Origin: Akkermansia sp. | GTDB lineage: Bacteria; Verrucomicrobiota; Verrucomicrobiia; Verrucomicrobiales; Akkermansiaceae | NCBI GenBank assembly: GCA_020047775.1 | Contig: JAIFNK010000118.1 | Coordinates: forward strand, 1 to 7,939 | Direction: 5' to 3' | DNA length: 7,939 nucleotides | Shown here: piece by piece, positions 1-6,595 of the stretch | Position numbering within the stretch: the first letter of the stretch is position 1 | How the letters are laid out: the number at the start of each line of letters is the position of its first letter | The notes under the pieces: model-generated | Database searches by the model: none | Seen by the model: only the letters and a program-made list of their open reading frames with translations | What the model was told of the DNA's origin: nothing | Position numbers and translations under genes: made by a program

Positions 1-1456
1 GCTCGACGTTCCAGCCGGCGTGGGGGTCGGCGGGGATTTTTTCGGGGGTGAGGCCGGTGGTTTTTCCGGGGCCGTCGATGGTCCACTTGACGCGTTGGCC
101 GTCGGCGGTGACGGCGTGCTCGTACGCGGCGATGGCGAGCAGATCGAGCATTTCATCGAGGTCGGCGGCGGTGAAATCCGAGGTCATGACGGCGCTGGAT
201 TTCTCCGGCAGCAGACGGGCGACGAGTCTGGCCGCGCGTTGCGGAGTGAGGGCGAGGCGCTGGCGTTCGCGGAGGGCGGCGAGCGTTTCCTCGGCGGTCT
301 CGTCGCGTCCACCGGAGTCGGTGCCGAAGGTGAGATCGGCCGGTGCTTTCACCCGGCGGGTGCGGGCGAGTGACTCGCTGCCGAAGAAGAATTTCACCTC
401 GGGCACGAGCGGTGCGAAGTCCGGCTCGGCGTCGCGCATGGCGGCGAGGCGGGTGCCTTCGTGGGCGGCGTTGATGGAGTCGCAGTAGGATTTGACGATT
501 TCCGGGCGGCGACCGCGGAGCTCGGTTTGATAGCGATAGCGTTGTTGGGAAAGCTGGTTGAATGATGCCATCCGGGCGTCGATGGCATCGGCGACGAGGC
601 GGATGGCGGAGAGCCGGTGTTCGAGGTCGCGCAGGGCTTTTTCCGCGCGGTGATAGGATTCGTTTTCGTCCCAGTGATAGTGGGCGGCGAGGCCTTCTGC
701 CAGGCGCTCTTTGACTAACGGATCATCGCGACGGTCGGCGATGTAGGAGCGCAGGACTTGGAGCCTGGGCAGCAGGCCGTTTCTACGGAGGGCGTCGTAA
801 CAAACCATGTGCTGGCCGGCGCCGAACTCGGCGTAGAGCAGCCGCAGGGTTTCCGCCGGCGAATCGCTGAGGCGCTGGCGGCGGTCGAAGAGCGAGATGA
901 GTTTTTCCACGCCGTGGAGCTGGATGATCGCGCTTTCGAGGCGGGCGTTGCAGTCGGTGACGGTGCTGCGGATTTCGTCGGATTCCTGCAAGCGCGGGTC
1001 GAGAATGTTCGGGCGTTCGAGGGTTTCGCAAACGCCGCGGACGGTGTCGGCGAAGGTTTTCAGCTCGGCGATTTCATCCTCGGCGAGCTCGCGCAAGAGC
1101 CGCAGCAACGGGCGGAGGCCGGGAGAAACGAGTGCCCAGCGTTCGTGCAGGCCGAGTTGCTGGTCTTCGAGCCAGCGCGAATCGCAGAGGCGGTTGAAAA
1201 ACTGGCCGGCACGCTGGCGGGCGTCGCGGAGGGTGGCGCCCTCGTCGTCGTCGAGCACGATGTCCGGATGAGCGGCGAGGATTTCCCGGATCAGCGCGAT
1301 CGCCTCGGCATGAGGAATCCGTCCGGCCTCGCCCGCCACCTCGGCGAGGCGTTCCGCGCAATCGACGTAAATCGCCGCCGACGGCCGGGTCAGCGGGCGG
1401 AAAAAATCCCGCGAAACGGAGGCGAGGAGTTTTTCACTAAGATTCGGCGGGGACAT
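1..1456 (-). CDS. jetA: Wadjet defence system kleisin-like subunit JetA (DUF5716-type), C-terminus outside window
   Basis: The reverse strand is open without a stop from ATG at 1456 to the window edge: 485 codons seen, C-terminus missing. An in-frame TAG lies six codons upstream, so this ATG is the first possible ATG start. JetA is the MukF-like kleisin of Wadjet, an SMC-family complex (JetABC plus the nuclease JetD) that extrudes and cuts circular plasmid DNA in the cytoplasm. By recall of the family, the N-terminus fits: FFRPLTRPSAAIYVD (residues 18-32), a probable winged helix ending in a RxxxFxxRLxxxxWLE segment (82-97), then long helices (120-310). A conserved-looking block with IDARM (292-296) and QRYRYQ (305-310) follows, and a charged linker (360-400) leads to another small domain (about 405-485). 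No ATPase or nuclease motif is seen, as expected for a kleisin. No Shine-Dalgarno sequence precedes it. Partner genes would lie to the left. An MksF/MukF-type housekeeping kleisin is the main alternative. Confidence 0.72.
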   Translation of the reverse strand, partial: MSPPNLSEKLLASVSRDFFRPLTRPSAAIYVDCAERLAEVAGEAGRIPHAEAIALIREILAAHPDIVLDDDEGATLRDARQRAGQFFNRLCDSRWLEDQQLGLHERWALVSPGLRPLLRLLRELAEDEIAELKTFADTVRGVCETLERPNILDPRLQESDEIRSTVTDCNARLESAIIQLHGVEKLISLFDRRQRLSDSPAETLRLLYAEFGAGQHMVCYDALRRNGLLPRLQVLRSYIADRRDDPLVKERLAEGLAAHYHWDENESYHRAEKALRDLEHRLSAIRLVADAIDARMASFNQLSQQRYRYQTELRGRRPEIVKSYCDSINAAHEGTRLAAMRDAEPDFAPLVPEVKFFFGSESLARTRRVKAPADLTFGTDSGGRDETAEETLAALRERQRLALTPQRAARLVARLLPEKSSAVMTSDFTAADLDEMLDLLAIAAYEHAVTADGQRVKWTIDGPGKTTGLTPEKIPADPHAGWNVE

Positions 1457-1468
1457 GCGGCGGGCGGC

Positions 1469-1498
1469 AGTCTAGGGTTCCCGCATGTGGCAACCCAA
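1469..1498 (-). promoter_or_regulatory. Possible promoter of jetA in the moeB-jetA gap
   Basis: In the 69-base gap between the stop of the MoeB-like gene and the jetA ATG, the reverse strand reads TTGGGT (1498-1493), an 18-base spacer, then TAGACT (1474-1469). The -10-like box resembles those upstream of tRNA-Gly (TAGAAA) and rpsL (TAGAGT). It ends 12 bases before the ATG, so a transcript from here would have almost no leader. The -35 match is poor; jetA could simply be read through from the gene upstream. Confidence 0.3.
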
Positions 1499-1525
1499 GC
1501 GCGAAATGTGACATCGCAACGCGGG

Positions 1526-2659
1526 TTAGCGACCTTGCTGCTCTGCAAGCCAGGCATCCATGCCGCCGGTCACGTTTTTGACGCTGGTGAACCCGTGGTC
1601 GAGCAGCAGTTGCACGGCCTTGGCGGAGCGGCCGCCAGCCTTGCAGTGGATCAGGATTTCGCGGTTGGCTGGGAGGGTGGCCAATTGTGTCGAAAGAGTT
1701 TTCAACGGGATCAACCGCGAGCCTTCGATGTGGGCGACGGCGTATTCGTCCGGCTCGCGGACATCGATGAGCAAGCCTTTGAAATTCCCGTTCAAGAGGG
1801 TGCGGAGTTCGGTGGTGGTGATGGATTGCATGTGTTCCGGGGTAAAAGCGCAGGTGGCGGAGGCGGTGGTTTCCGGATTGGAAACGCTGGAAATTTCCGG
1901 GTGGTCGCCGCATAGGCGGCATTGCGGATCGCGGTTGAGTTTGAGCGTCCGGAAGGAGCTGTCGAGCGCGTCGTAGCAGGTGAGTTTCCCGAGGGGGATC
2001 TTGCCGATTCCAAGGATCAGCTTGATGGTTTCCATCGCCTGGAGCGAACCGATGATGCCGGGAAGCACGCCAAGCACGCCGGCTTCCTGGCAGGATGGGA
2101 CGCTGCCCGGGGCGGGCATTTGCGGCAGGAGGCATCGGTAGCAGGGGCCGCCGAGGTGCGGGGCGAAGACTCCGGTCTGACCTTCGAACCGGTAAATTGC
2201 GCCGTAAACCAGCGGTTTTCCCAGAAGGAAAGCGGTGTCATTGGTGAGGAAGCGGGTGGGGAAATTGTCCGAGCCGTCGACCAGGATGTCATAGGTTCCG
2301 GCGATTTGCAGCGCGTTTTCCGGGGTGAAGCGGACGGGATGGAGCTCGACTTGCACATGTGGGTTCACCTCGCGCAGGCGGGCGGCGGCGCTTTCGAGTT
2401 TCGGTTTCCCGATCCAGGATTCTCCGTGGAGGATCTGTCGTTGCAGATTGGAGACGTCCACCACATCCGCATCGACGAGGCCCATTCTGCCGACTCCCGC
2501 AGCTGCCAGATAGAGCGCGGCGGGCGAACCGAGCGCGCCGGTCCCGATGAGCAGGACCGAGGCGTTTTTCAGCCGCAGTTGTCCTGCCTCGCCCACGGCG
2601 GGAATGAGCAGGTGGCGCGAATAGCGGAGCAGTTCCGCCGGTGTAAGTCCGTCTGACAT
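1526..2659 (-). CDS. moeB: MoeB/ThiF-family adenylyltransferase fused to a rhodanese domain (MoeZ-like)
   Basis: This 377-residue protein joins an E1-like adenylating domain to a C-terminal rhodanese domain, the MoeZ/MOCS3/Uba4 arrangement. Such enzymes adenylate the C-terminal Gly-Gly of a ubiquitin-fold sulfur carrier (MoaD, ThiS or similar) and pass sulfur to it for molybdopterin, thiamine, cysteine or tRNA thiolation. Visible marks are RYSRH near residue 12-16, the ATP-binding GTGALGS at 39-45, DGSDN at 128-132, two zinc-binding pairs CYRC (173-176) and CRLC (247-250), the conserved Cys of SCQEAGVLG (C190), and a rhodanese loop CKAGGRS with active-site C339. I chose ATG at 2659, just before the family's usual N-terminus; an in-frame GTG at 2689 would add ten residues. 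Neither start has a clear ribosome binding site. No sulfur carrier gene lies in the window, so the pathway is undecided. It is codirectional with jetA. Confidence 0.93.
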   Translation of the reverse strand: MSDGLTPAELLRYSRHLLIPAVGEAGQLRLKNASVLLIGTGALGSPAALYLAAAGVGRMGLVDADVVDVSNLQRQILHGESWIGKPKLESAAARLREVNPHVQVELHPVRFTPENALQIAGTYDILVDGSDNFPTRFLTNDTAFLLGKPLVYGAIYRFEGQTGVFAPHLGGPCYRCLLPQMPAPGSVPSCQEAGVLGVLPGIIGSLQAMETIKLILGIGKIPLGKLTCYDALDSSFRTLKLNRDPQCRLCGDHPEISSVSNPETTASATCAFTPEHMQSITTTELRTLLNGNFKGLLIDVREPDEYAVAHIEGSRLIPLKTLSTQLATLPANREILIHCKAGGRSAKAVQLLLDHGFTSVKNVTGGMDAWLAEQQGR

Positions 2660-2744
2660 GGCGCGGCAAGTTTGTAGCGGAATGGTCACTGATCAAAGGA
2701 GGAAAACCACTTTGCGGAGTCGGGATTTATGATAAGGTGCGGTC
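2660..2744. promoter_or_regulatory. Divergent intergenic region between moeB and the redoxin gene
   Basis: These 85 bases separate two divergent genes and must hold both promoters unless a gene start is further upstream. On the plus strand TATGAT at 2728-2733 is a good -10 match, but no convincing -35 lies 16-18 bases before it. If used, the redoxin transcript would start within a few bases of its ATG. On the minus strand TTGATC and TACAAA are only 14 bases apart, which is too short for a standard promoter. A strong Shine-Dalgarno-like AAAGGAGG sits at 2695-2702, too far from ATG 2745 to serve it. Confidence 0.35.
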
Positions 2745-3332
2745 ATGTCTGAAACTTTGTCCTCTTTTCTGTTAAGCCCGGGTGACGTGGCACCTGATTT
2801 CTCGCTGCCTGATGCGGAGGGGCGGATCGTGGCCCGCGCGGATGTCGCCGGAGAGAGGGGATTGCTGGTGGTTTTCGCCTGCAACCACTGTCCGTTCGTC
2901 ATTCATCTGGCGGATGCGCTCGGTGATTTCGCGCGGGAAATCGCGCCGCAGGGAGTGAACACCGTGGTCATCAATTCAAACGATCTGGCAAAATATCCCC
3001 AGGACGGACCGGAACCGATGAAGGCATTCGCCGCCGGAAAACGGTGGGATTTTTCTTATCTACTGGACGAGTCGCAGGAGGTTGCCAAGGCGTATGGCGC
3101 GGCCTGCACGCCGGACTTTTTCCTCTTCGACGCCGCTGGAAAGCTCTTTTATGCCGGCCAGTTCGACGATTCGCGGCCGCGCAGCGGTCATGAGCCCCAC
3201 GGTGGCGACCTGCGCGAGGCGGTGCGGCGGATGTTGAATGGCGAGGAACCGTTCGCCCGCCCCTACCCGAGCAGCGGCTGTAACATCAAGTGGAAACCGG
3301 GGAACGAGCCCGCCGCTGATCGGGCGTATTGA
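2745..3332 (+). CDS. Redoxin / AhpC-TSA-like thioredoxin-fold protein
   Basis: This 195-residue protein has a thioredoxin-like fold of the peroxiredoxin-like type. It opens with the APDFSLPDAEG strand typical of redoxins (residues 16-26). It carries a CNHC redox motif at 46-49 followed by PF, has the TPDFFLFD segment with the expected cis-proline at 122-129, and keeps a further Cys in SSGCNIKWKPGN (C179), a tail I recall as characteristic of this subfamily. C121 sits next to the cis-proline. It is likely a cytoplasmic thiol-disulfide reductase or peroxidase; no signal peptide is visible and the substrate is unknown. AAGGTG about eight bases before ATG 2745 supports this start. It is the first of four codirectional genes, 37 bases before fabG, although nothing in its function links it obviously to lipid genes. 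Confidence 0.88.
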   Translation: MSETLSSFLLSPGDVAPDFSLPDAEGRIVARADVAGERGLLVVFACNHCPFVIHLADALGDFAREIAPQGVNTVVINSNDLAKYPQDGPEPMKAFAAGKRWDFSYLLDESQEVAKAYGAACTPDFFLFDAAGKLFYAGQFDDSRPRSGHEPHGGDLREAVRRMLNGEEPFARPYPSSGCNIKWKPGNEPAADRAY

Positions 3333-3369
3333 AATTGACCCGTGCCGGTGGGGCGGTGATGCTGCCGCC

Positions 3370-4095
3370 GTGCGTTCGATATTGGTTACGGGTGGAAATG
3401 GCGGTCTCGGTCTCGGAATCGCCCGCTATTTCCTCGATCACGACCCGGAAGCCCGAGTCTGGCTCGGCGTCCGGGCGAATCGGACGCAGGCGGAAATTCT
3501 TGCTGCGGAACACACCGGACGTTGCCGCATGATCGATCTTGAAGTCACCGATCCCAAGGCGTGGAAATCCGCCGTCGGTCAAATCATCGACACCGACGGC
3601 CGCCTCGATGTGTTGGTGAACAACGCGGGCATGCACCGCGACTGTCTGCTCGCGGCGATGCCGGACGAGGCGTGGCACTCGGTCATCGCCGCGAATCTGG
3701 ACGCGGTTTTCCATGGCTGCCGCGCGGTCGTCACGCCGATGATGGGCCAGCGTTTCGGACGCATCATCAACATCGCCTCGCTCAGCGCGGTGCTCCCGCC
3801 GTTAGGCCAGACAAATTACGCGGCAGCCAAGGCGGGCGTGGTCGCGTTCAGCCAGACGCTGGCAAAGGAAGTCGCGCGTTCCGGCATCACCGTGAATTCG
3901 GTGCTGCCCGGTTTCATCGAGACCGAGGCGCTGGGCGATATGGACGACGAGGCGCGCAAATCCGCCAAACGCGGCATCCCGATGCGCCGCTTCGGCAAAC
4001 CGGAGGAAGTGGCGGCGGCGGTCTATTTCCTCGCAAGCGGGGGAGCTTCCTATGTCACTGGTGCCGCCCTGAAAATCGACGGCGGAATTTTTTAA
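3370..4095 (+). CDS. fabG: 3-oxoacyl-ACP reductase, FabG-type short-chain dehydrogenase
   Basis: FabG reduces 3-oxoacyl-ACP to 3-hydroxyacyl-ACP with NADPH in fatty-acid or related acyl-chain synthesis. The 241 residues match the family's usual length when translation starts at GTG 3370, placing the Rossmann strand at once (ILVTGGNGGLGLG, 4-16). NNAG is at 84-87. The catalytic set is complete: N109, S137 (in IASLS), Y150 and K154 of the YxxxK motif. The C-terminal GAALKIDGG is typical. Frames extending further upstream enter the redoxin gene and lack homology, so GTG is preferred, though only a weak G-rich sequence precedes it. The acyl carrier protein gene begins ten bases after the stop, which strongly supports an ACP-bound substrate. 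It may be a specialised rather than the housekeeping FabG, because no fabD, fabF or fabH is adjacent. Confidence 0.92.
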   Translation: MRSILVTGGNGGLGLGIARYFLDHDPEARVWLGVRANRTQAEILAAEHTGRCRMIDLEVTDPKAWKSAVGQIIDTDGRLDVLVNNAGMHRDCLLAAMPDEAWHSVIAANLDAVFHGCRAVVTPMMGQRFGRIINIASLSAVLPPLGQTNYAAAKAGVVAFSQTLAKEVARSGITVNSVLPGFIETEALGDMDDEARKSAKRGIPMRRFGKPEEVAAAVYFLASGGASYVTGAALKIDGGIF

Positions 4096-4105
4096 CCACA
4101 ATATC

Positions 4106-4363
4106 ATGCAAGGCGAGGAACTGAGACAGAAGATCAAGGAGATGATGATAGATGAGCTGATGCTCGAACAGTCGCCGGAGGAGATTACGGACACGATTCC
4201 GATTTTCGGAGCGGGTGGCCTCGGGCTGGATTCAGTGGACGCCCTTCAGCTGGTCGTCGGGTTGGAAAAGCACTTCGGTTTGAAGATCGGCAACCCGGAC
4301 GCGGCGAAGGGTATCCTCGAAAGTGTGGAAACCATCGCCCGGGAGATCGAGAGATCCGTCTAA
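4106..4363 (+). CDS. Stand-alone acyl carrier protein
   Basis: This 85-residue acidic protein is an acyl carrier protein. The GLDS motif at 40-43 places the serine (S43) that receives the 4'-phosphopantetheine arm, followed by VDALQLVVGLEKHFGLKI, the usual helix II and loop. The N-terminal helix (residues 2-20) and the C-terminal helix (about 72-84) complete the four-helix fold. It differs from the housekeeping AcpP, which usually carries a DSLD-type motif; DSVDALQL is what I recall from carriers in aryl-polyene-like or other secondary lipid clusters. It lies between a FabG-type reductase and a multi-pass membrane protein, so it probably carries the acyl chain they act on. No Shine-Dalgarno sequence is visible. 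The presence of an ACP is near certain; its pathway is inferred. Confidence 0.95.
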   Translation: MQGEELRQKIKEMMIDELMLEQSPEEITDTIPIFGAGGLGLDSVDALQLVVGLEKHFGLKIGNPDAAKGILESVETIAREIERSV

Positions 4364-4390
4364 CGATTTTTTGGGTTTCCATCAGCTTGC

Positions 4391-5380
4391 ATGAAGGCGG
4401 TCCTGATATTCCTGCTCAAGCTGGTGCTCACCGGATTGTGCCTGTGGTGGGCGTTCTCCCATGTGGATTTCGACGGTTCGGTGTTCACGCGGCCGGGTGC
4501 CATTGATTACCGGTGGCTGGCCGGGGGAGTGGCGCTGGCCGGAGTGTCGGTGGTGCTTCAAGCCATGCGCTGGTGGATTTTTCTGCGAGCCCAGTTGCTG
4601 CCGGTGAAACTGGGGCGCGCCGTCGAGTTGACGATGATCGACAGTCTTTTCAGTCTCGCCTCGGTGAGCGGGATCGGTGGCGACGCGGCGCGGATCATCC
4701 TGCTGATGCGAGATCATCCGGGGCGCAAGCTCGTCATTGCCACGGCGGTGATGGCGGACCATCTCGCGGGGCTCGTTTCCGTGGCGGTTTTGTTTTTCAT
4801 CATCTCCGTCGCAAGGTTCGATGCCATCGCGGACCAGAGCATCCTCGGCCGCGGCGTGATCCACTTTGCGTGGTTCTATCTGGGCGGAGGGCTGGCGATG
4901 GTGCTGCTTGTCTTCATCTGTGCCTCGCCACCGGTGCACCGGCGGATTCACGGCAACGACCGCTTCGCCCGCTGGCCGTTCATGAAGCGGATTCCGGAGT
5001 TGTATGATGTCTATCGGAAAGACTGGAGGTTTCCCGTCGCCGGGCTGTGCGTTTCCTTCCTCATGTTGTTTTCCTATTTTTCGTCCTATTACTGCGGCAT
5101 GCGCGCCGTCGGCGGCACCGCGGAGTATGGTGCGGTGATTTCCGCGATGCCGGTGATCGACTCTATCAGCGGCATGCCGGTCTCGGTGGCGGGCGTGGGC
5201 GTGCGGGAAAAACTTTTCGAAGTCCTGATGAAGGATCTCGCGGGAGTACCGCCGGAAACCGCGGTGGCCGCCTCGCTGGCAGGCTTCGCTTGCAACGTGC
5301 TCTGGGCCGGGCTGGGAGCCTTGTTTTTCCTCAAAAAACGCGACCGCATCCGGGTCGCGGAGTTGGTGGAGGAGAGATGA
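4391..5380 (+). CDS. Multi-pass membrane protein, LPG-synthase-TM / flippase-like family
   Basis: This 329-residue integral inner-membrane protein belongs to the lysylphosphatidylglycerol-synthase transmembrane (AglD-like, UPF0104) family. Hydrophobic segments lie near residues 3-22, 42-65, 113-140, 155-178, 215-236, 245-262 and 290-314. Family-type motifs are QAMRWWIFLRA (57-67), SGIGGDAARI (93-102), MADHLAG (121-127) and PVSVAGVGVREKLF (263-276). It lacks the soluble C-terminal aminoacyl-transferase domain of true MprF, ending in a short basic and acidic tail. In this family the membrane part is associated with lipid flipping or with membrane glycosyl or acyl transfer; which applies here cannot be told. 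It follows the ACP gene by 27 bases and is last of the four-gene run, suggesting it handles the lipid made with FabG and ACP. No clear ribosome binding site precedes ATG 4391. Confidence 0.85.
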   Translation: MKAVLIFLLKLVLTGLCLWWAFSHVDFDGSVFTRPGAIDYRWLAGGVALAGVSVVLQAMRWWIFLRAQLLPVKLGRAVELTMIDSLFSLASVSGIGGDAARIILLMRDHPGRKLVIATAVMADHLAGLVSVAVLFFIISVARFDAIADQSILGRGVIHFAWFYLGGGLAMVLLVFICASPPVHRRIHGNDRFARWPFMKRIPELYDVYRKDWRFPVAGLCVSFLMLFSYFSSYYCGMRAVGGTAEYGAVISAMPVIDSISGMPVSVAGVGVREKLFEVLMKDLAGVPPETAVAASLAGFACNVLWAGLGALFFLKKRDRIRVAELVEER

Positions 5381-5397
5381 TCGTTGTCATCGCTATT

Positions 5398-5489
5398 GGA
5401 GTGCGGCATGTTCAACCGCGCCATGGGGGCGGAGCTTTTCGGCGTCTCAAGAACTTCGTGCTTGGCTTGCGGGATGAATCCCGCGCTCC
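5398..5489. repeat. Hairpin-rich intergenic repeat-like element, possible bidirectional terminator
   Basis: The space between two convergent genes begins with GGAGTGCGG (5398-5406) and ends with CCGCGCTCC (5481-5489); these pair end to end with one G-U. Inside are a small stem GCGG/CCGC (5403-5406 with 5416-5419) and a perfect seven-base inverted repeat GCGGGAT-GA-ATCCCGC (5469-5484). A roughly 90-base unit with closing ends and internal stems resembles dispersed palindromic elements I recall from Verrucomicrobiota intergenic spaces. Only one copy is in the window, so its repeat nature is inferred. No T-run follows the stems, so intrinsic termination is uncertain. Confidence 0.5.
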
Positions 5490-5510
5490 GTGAAGAGCTT
5501 CGCGCACTCG

Positions 5511-6374
5511 TCAACCGCCCGCCGCGATGAGATCCGCGAGATGGCCGCCGTGGGCGGTGACCCATTTGCCCTTTTTGACGACTTTGGTGAAGCCGATGCC
5601 ATTGGCGGCGGCGGCTTTGAAGACGTCCCACGCCTGGGTGGCGAGGATGCCGGAAACGATGAGATCGCCGCCGGGGGCGAGGGATTTCGCGATTACCGGC
5701 CAGGCTTCGATGAGGATGGTGGAAAACAGGTTGGCGAGCACGACATCGTAGCCCTTTTTGCGTGGTTTCCATTTCAGGACGTCCTGCTCCTTCATGAGGA
5801 TGTCCGGCGTGCCGTTGCGCTCGATGTTGCGGATGCCGACAGCGACGGCGAAGGGATCGAAATCACAGGCGTAGGTCTCGCCGGCCCCCAGTTTTTTCGC
5901 GGCGATGGCGAGGACTCCGGTGCCGGTCCCGAGGTCGGCGACGGTCCAGTTAGTGCCTTTTCGCGAACGGGCGACGTCCACGAGCAAGCGCAGACAGGTC
6001 GAAGTCGTGGCATGATCGCCAGTGCCGAAGGCCATTTCCGGCGGGATGACGATGATCTGGCGGTCGGGATTCGCTTTTTTCAGCGCGGCGAGTTCCTTCG
6101 GGCGTTTCTCCGCAGTGAGCACGAAAACATCGCGCACTTTGACCGGGCGCGGGGCTTCGACGGGCTTGTTCCACTCGGCGTCGCCCATTTTCCGGACGCT
6201 GCCGCCGAATTGCGCGACGATGGCGGTCGCTTCTTTTTGAGTATTGCAGAACAGCCGGATGCGGATGGATTTACCGCCTTTGATCATCTCGATGACCAGA
6301 TTCGGATTTCCGGAGAACCGTTCCTCCCAAGCATCCATCCACTTCGCGGCGGAGAGTTTCGACCAGACGAACAT
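5511..6374 (-). CDS. prmA: Ribosomal protein L11 methyltransferase-like protein (PrmA)
   Basis: PrmA methylates ribosomal protein L11 in the cytoplasm using S-adenosylmethionine. The 287 residues are near the family's usual size. The N-terminal part (1-100) would be the substrate-recognition domain and is divergent. Then come the hallmark PEMAFGTGDHATT (112-124), the SAM-binding VADLGTGTGVLAIAA (145-159), the acidic YACDFDP (168-174), and LANLFSTIL (213-221), the counterpart of the catalytic NL/NPP segment. PrmA normally reads PGMAFGTGxHxTT; Glu replaces Gly here. ATG 6374 is a reasonable start, with no visible Shine-Dalgarno sequence. tRNA-Gly lies 36 bases upstream on the same strand, so the two may share a transcript. 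A related protein methyltransferase is the alternative, given the divergent N-terminus. Confidence 0.9.
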   Translation of the reverse strand: MFVWSKLSAAKWMDAWEERFSGNPNLVIEMIKGGKSIRIRLFCNTQKEATAIVAQFGGSVRKMGDAEWNKPVEAPRPVKVRDVFVLTAEKRPKELAALKKANPDRQIIVIPPEMAFGTGDHATTSTCLRLLVDVARSRKGTNWTVADLGTGTGVLAIAAKKLGAGETYACDFDPFAVAVGIRNIERNGTPDILMKEQDVLKWKPRKKGYDVVLANLFSTILIEAWPVIAKSLAPGGDLIVSGILATQAWDVFKAAAANGIGFTKVVKKGKWVTAHGGHLADLIAAGG

Positions 6375-6410
6375 GTGGAATTGCAGTGGGGAATGCGCTC
6401 CGTAAAAAAT

Positions 6411-6485
6411 TGGAGCGGGCGATGAGATTCGAACTCACGACATCCACCTTGGCAAGGTGGCGCTCTACCACTGAGCTACGCCCGC
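6411..6485 (-). tRNA. tRNA-Gly (anticodon GCC)
   Basis: Reading the reverse strand from 6485, a full cloverleaf of 75 bases forms, including an encoded CCA. The seven-base acceptor stem GCGGGCG/CGCCCGC is perfect, the D arm is GCTC/GAGC, and the anticodon stem CCACC/GGTGG encloses the loop TTGCCAA with anticodon GCC, which reads GGC and GGT glycine codons. The T arm is GTGAG-TTCGAAT-CTCAT with one G-U pair, and the discriminator base is T. It lies upstream of prmA and divergent from trpC. Confidence 0.98.
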
Positions 6486-6506
6486 GTCGGAAAACGCGTC
6501 GACGGC

Positions 6507-6534
6507 TTTCTACATGGGCGGCGAGGGTGGACAA
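6507..6534 (-). promoter_or_regulatory. Candidate promoter of tRNA-Gly
   Basis: On the reverse strand TTGTCC (6534-6529) and TAGAAA (6512-6507) are separated by 16 bases. The -10-like box ends 21 bases before the mature tRNA 5' end, leaving a short 5' leader for RNase P to remove. The spacing and both boxes resemble the candidate rpsL promoter in this window, which raises confidence in both. Confidence 0.55.
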
Positions 6535-6595
6535 GCCAAATTTTGCAAATTTTCCATGTTCATTTTTCCGGCTCCGGGTTTCTTTTCCCGCACGC

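Noticed and set aside
48..488. 146-codon plus-strand open frame, with another at 20-373
   Set aside because: Both are antisense to the jetA frame, with Arg/Ser/Ala- or Gly-rich translations typical of shadow frames.
758..1915. 385-codon plus-strand open frame
   Set aside because: It runs antisense across both jetA and the end of the MoeB-rhodanese gene, and its translation is low-complexity Ala/Gly/Glu/Val with no recognisable motif. It is a GC-rich shadow frame.
1922..2656. 244-codon plus-strand open frame
   Set aside because: It is fully antisense to the moeB gene, whose motifs are unmistakable; no homology is recognised.
3238..3369. In-frame upstream extension of fabG from ATG 3238
   Set aside because: It overlaps the end of the redoxin gene and adds 44 residues with no similarity before the Rossmann strand; GTG 3370 gives the standard length.
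5490..6425. 311-codon plus-strand open frame
   Set aside because: It is antisense to prmA and runs into tRNA-Gly; the prmA motifs decide the coding strand.
6538..6555. Tandem AAATTTTGC / AAATTTTCC upstream of trpC
   Set aside because: Two imperfect nine-base copies are too short to call a repeat or an operator without comparative support.
6386..6595. In-frame upstream extension of trpC by 70 codons
   Set aside because: It would translate the antisense of tRNA-Gly; ATG 6596 fits the family's N-terminus and usual length.
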